Source: Hydrogenophaga sp.
GTDB taxonomy: Bacteria > Pseudomonadota > Gammaproteobacteria > Burkholderiales > Burkholderiaceae_C
Assembly: GCA_020047875.1 (NCBI GenBank)
Contig: JAIFNE010000105.1
Span: 1-24,079 of the forward strand
DNA: 24,079 bases
Reading direction: 5' to 3'
Shown here: one piece after another, positions 22,681 through 24,079 of the stretch
Layout of the letters: each line of letters opens with the position of its first letter
How positions within the stretch are numbered: position 1 is the first letter of the stretch
The notes under the pieces: model-generated
What the model saw: the letters and a program-made list of their open reading frames with translations, nothing else
What the model was told of the DNA's origin: nothing
The model's database searches: none
Translations under genes and position numbers: made by a program

Positions 22681-23904
22681 ATGAGCCTGAAACCCATTCT
22701 TCCTGGCAGCACCTCGGCCACCGGTCAGCAAATGACGCTGGGTGTGATGGGCGGCGGCCAGCTGGGCCGCATGTTTGTGCAGGCGGCGCAGGCCATGGGC
22801 TACTTCACCGCCGTGCTCGACCCAGACCCCGCCAGTCCGGCCGGGCTGATCAGCCACTTTCACATTCAGACCGCGTTTGATGACGAGCAGGGCCTGGCCC
22901 AGCTGATGCAGCGCTGCGAGGCCATCACCACCGAATTCGAAAACGTGCCGGCGCCCGCGCTGGTCACCCTGGGCGCACACCGCCCGGTGGCGCCCTCGGC
23001 GGTGTGCGTGGCGGTGGCGCAGGACCGGGTGAAAGAGAAGGCGCATTTTGTGCGGTGCGCGTCGGTCAGCGGCGTGTCGCCCGCGCCTTACGCGGTGGTG
23101 GACAGCGCAGCCGCCCTGGCCGCTGTGCCCGACGACCTGCTGCCCGGCATCCTCAAGACCGCGCGGCTCGGCTACGACGGCAAGGGCCAGCTTCGGGTGG
23201 CCACGCGCGAGGCGCTGGCGCAGGCCTGGGCCGAGCTGGGGCAGGTGGTCTGTGTGCTGGAAAAGCGGCTGCCCCTGCTGGCGGAATGCTCGGTGATCGT
23301 CGCGCGCGGCGCGGACGGCCAGCGGGTGAGCTTCCCGGTGCAGGCCAACACCCACCGCGACGGCATTCTGATGCTGACCGAGGCCTACGCGGGCTCGGTG
23401 CCGACCGCGCTGGCCGAGCGCGCCCGCGCCAGCACGCTGGCCATTGCCGACGCGCTGAAGTACGTCGGGGTGCTCTGCGTGGAGTATTTCATGGTGAAAA
23501 ACGCCGCCGGCGAAGACGAACTGATCGTCAACGAAATGGCGCCGCGCCCGCACAACAGCGGCCACTACACGCAGGACGCCTGCGACCTGTCGCAATTTGA
23601 GGCCCAGGTGCGGGCGCTGGCAGGTCTGCCGCTGCCCGAGCCGCGCCAGCACAGCCCGGCCATCATGCTCAACCTGCTGGGCGAGCTCTGGTTTGAGCCC
23701 AATGCGGTGCGCGCGCAGCGCAACGAGCAGCCGGTGTCGCCGCCGTGGGCGCAGGTGCTGGCCTTGCCCGGCACCCATCTCCACCTGTACGGCAAGCTCA
23801 GCGCCCGCCCCGGCCGCAAGATGGGCCATCTGAACATCACGGGCAGCAGGCGCGAGACGGCGGCCAAGGTGCTCGCCTTGCTTGGCCTACCGGCGCTGGG
23901 CTGA
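22681..23904 (+). CDS. purK: N5-carboxyaminoimidazole ribonucleotide synthase
   Basis: PurK is an ATP-grasp enzyme that carboxylates AIR to N5-CAIR using bicarbonate and ATP. The 407-residue product has TLGVMGGGQLGRMFVQAA after a short leader (residues 19-36), TTEFENVPA, the ATP-grasp lysine region LKTARLGYDGKGQ, CVEYFMVKN, and the metal-binding LIVNEMAPRPHNSGHYT. The C-terminal domain (GELW, KLSARPGRKMGHLNI) is intact. The ATG at 22681 is the first suitable start after purE; MTLGVMGGG further in at residue 18 is an alternative. No strong Shine-Dalgarno is seen. Confidence 0.96.
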   Translation: MSLKPILPGSTSATGQQMTLGVMGGGQLGRMFVQAAQAMGYFTAVLDPDPASPAGLISHFHIQTAFDDEQGLAQLMQRCEAITTEFENVPAPALVTLGAHRPVAPSAVCVAVAQDRVKEKAHFVRCASVSGVSPAPYAVVDSAAALAAVPDDLLPGILKTARLGYDGKGQLRVATREALAQAWAELGQVVCVLEKRLPLLAECSVIVARGADGQRVSFPVQANTHRDGILMLTEAYAGSVPTALAERARASTLAIADALKYVGVLCVEYFMVKNAAGEDELIVNEMAPRPHNSGHYTQDACDLSQFEAQVRALAGLPLPEPRQHSPAIMLNLLGELWFEPNAVRAQRNEQPVSPPWAQVLALPGTHLHLYGKLSARPGRKMGHLNITGSRRETAAKVLALLGLPALG

Positions 23905-23923
23905 GGCCGAGAGGCAATTGGTC

Positions 23924-24079
23924 ATGCCCTTGACGCTGAACGCCAGCGAGCCGGGCGCCATCGCCACCGCTGCGGCGAGCCTGGCCGCGGGTGCGCTGGT
24001 GGCCATGCCCACCGAAACGGTATACGGACTGGCAGCCGACGCCGGTAACGCGAGCGCGGTGCAGCGCATTTTTGAAGCC
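23924..24079 (+). CDS. Sua5/YciO/YrdC-family L-threonylcarbamoyladenylate synthase (5' part only)
   Basis: The window ends within this gene; 52 codons are visible. The product begins MPLTLNASEPGAIATAA and reaches GALVAMPTETVYGLAADAGN, the classic N-terminal motif of the Sua5/TsaC family, where threonine, bicarbonate and ATP bind. The family makes threonylcarbamoyl-AMP for the t6A37 modification of ANN-decoding tRNAs. GAGAGG lies before the ATG, 19 bp after purK, suggesting the same transcript. Whether it is the short TsaC or the longer Sua5 form cannot be seen because the 3' end is missing. Confidence 0.92.
   Translation, partial: MPLTLNASEPGAIATAAASLAAGALVAMPTETVYGLAADAGNASAVQRIFEA

Noticed and set aside
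22300..23829. A 509-codon minus-strand frame opposite purE and purK
   Set aside because: Antisense shadow crossing two certain genes.

Overview
The window is GC-rich and dense with genes. It looks like a chromosomal segment of a betaproteobacterium in the Burkholderiales, probably the Comamonadaceae (Hydrogenophaga/Variovorax/Acidovorax type). The evidence is protein recognition, the pyk-fba-purC-purE-purK-(Sua5/TsaC) order typical of Burkholderiales, and a GC-rich stem-loop repeat after pyk of a kind I recall from Comamonadaceae intergenic regions. No tRNA, rRNA, CRISPR array, transposase or integrase was seen.

Left part (1-5950). A minus-strand set holds a LysR regulator, hutG (N-formylglutamate deformylase) and ETF-ubiquinone oxidoreductase; LysR and hutG overlap by four bases. 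Divergent from it, on the plus strand, are a DAO/SoxB-type FAD amine oxidoreductase, a decayed C-terminal piece of ETF alpha, and hutD. The core histidine pathway genes (hutH, hutU, hutI) are absent, yet two proteins associated with N-formylglutamate are present.

Central part (5954-17144). A divergent XRE-cupin regulator faces a long plus-strand run. It begins with a gamma-glutamylmethylamide-synthetase-like enzyme (GmaS/GlnT) and a three-polypeptide glutamate-synthase-like enzyme resembling N-methylglutamate synthase (MgsA, MgsB, MgsC). A dimethylamine-monooxygenase-like set follows (DmmA-family zinc ribbon, PDR/VanB-type reductase, DUF3445 heme-dependent N-demethylase). The run ends with one-carbon folate genes: a GcvT-like protein, PurU, FolD and a frameshifted FolB-like gene. 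Read together this is a methylated-amine pathway: a secondary amine such as dimethylamine is demethylated, the resulting methylamine is captured as gamma-glutamylmethylamide and then N-methylglutamate, and the C1 units are handled on tetrahydrofolate and released as formate. The usual heterotetrameric N-methylglutamate dehydrogenase (mgdABCD) is not in the window. The single-chain FAD enzyme, with electrons passing through ETF and ETF-QO, is a candidate replacement, but this is inference.

Right part (17311-24079). This is housekeeping metabolism: pyruvate kinase, class II fructose-bisphosphate aldolase, purC, a thioredoxin-TPR protein on the opposite strand, purE, purK and the 5' end of a Sua5/TsaC gene cut by the window edge. 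The methylamine block directly abuts pyk, where I would expect pgk in many Burkholderiales, so it may be an inserted accessory block.

The points most worth a second look are the missing NMG dehydrogenase, the ETF-alpha remnant lying in frame behind the FAD enzyme, the FolB-like gene broken exactly at an A_AAA_AAC heptamer, and the pairing of HutG and HutD without a histidine pathway.
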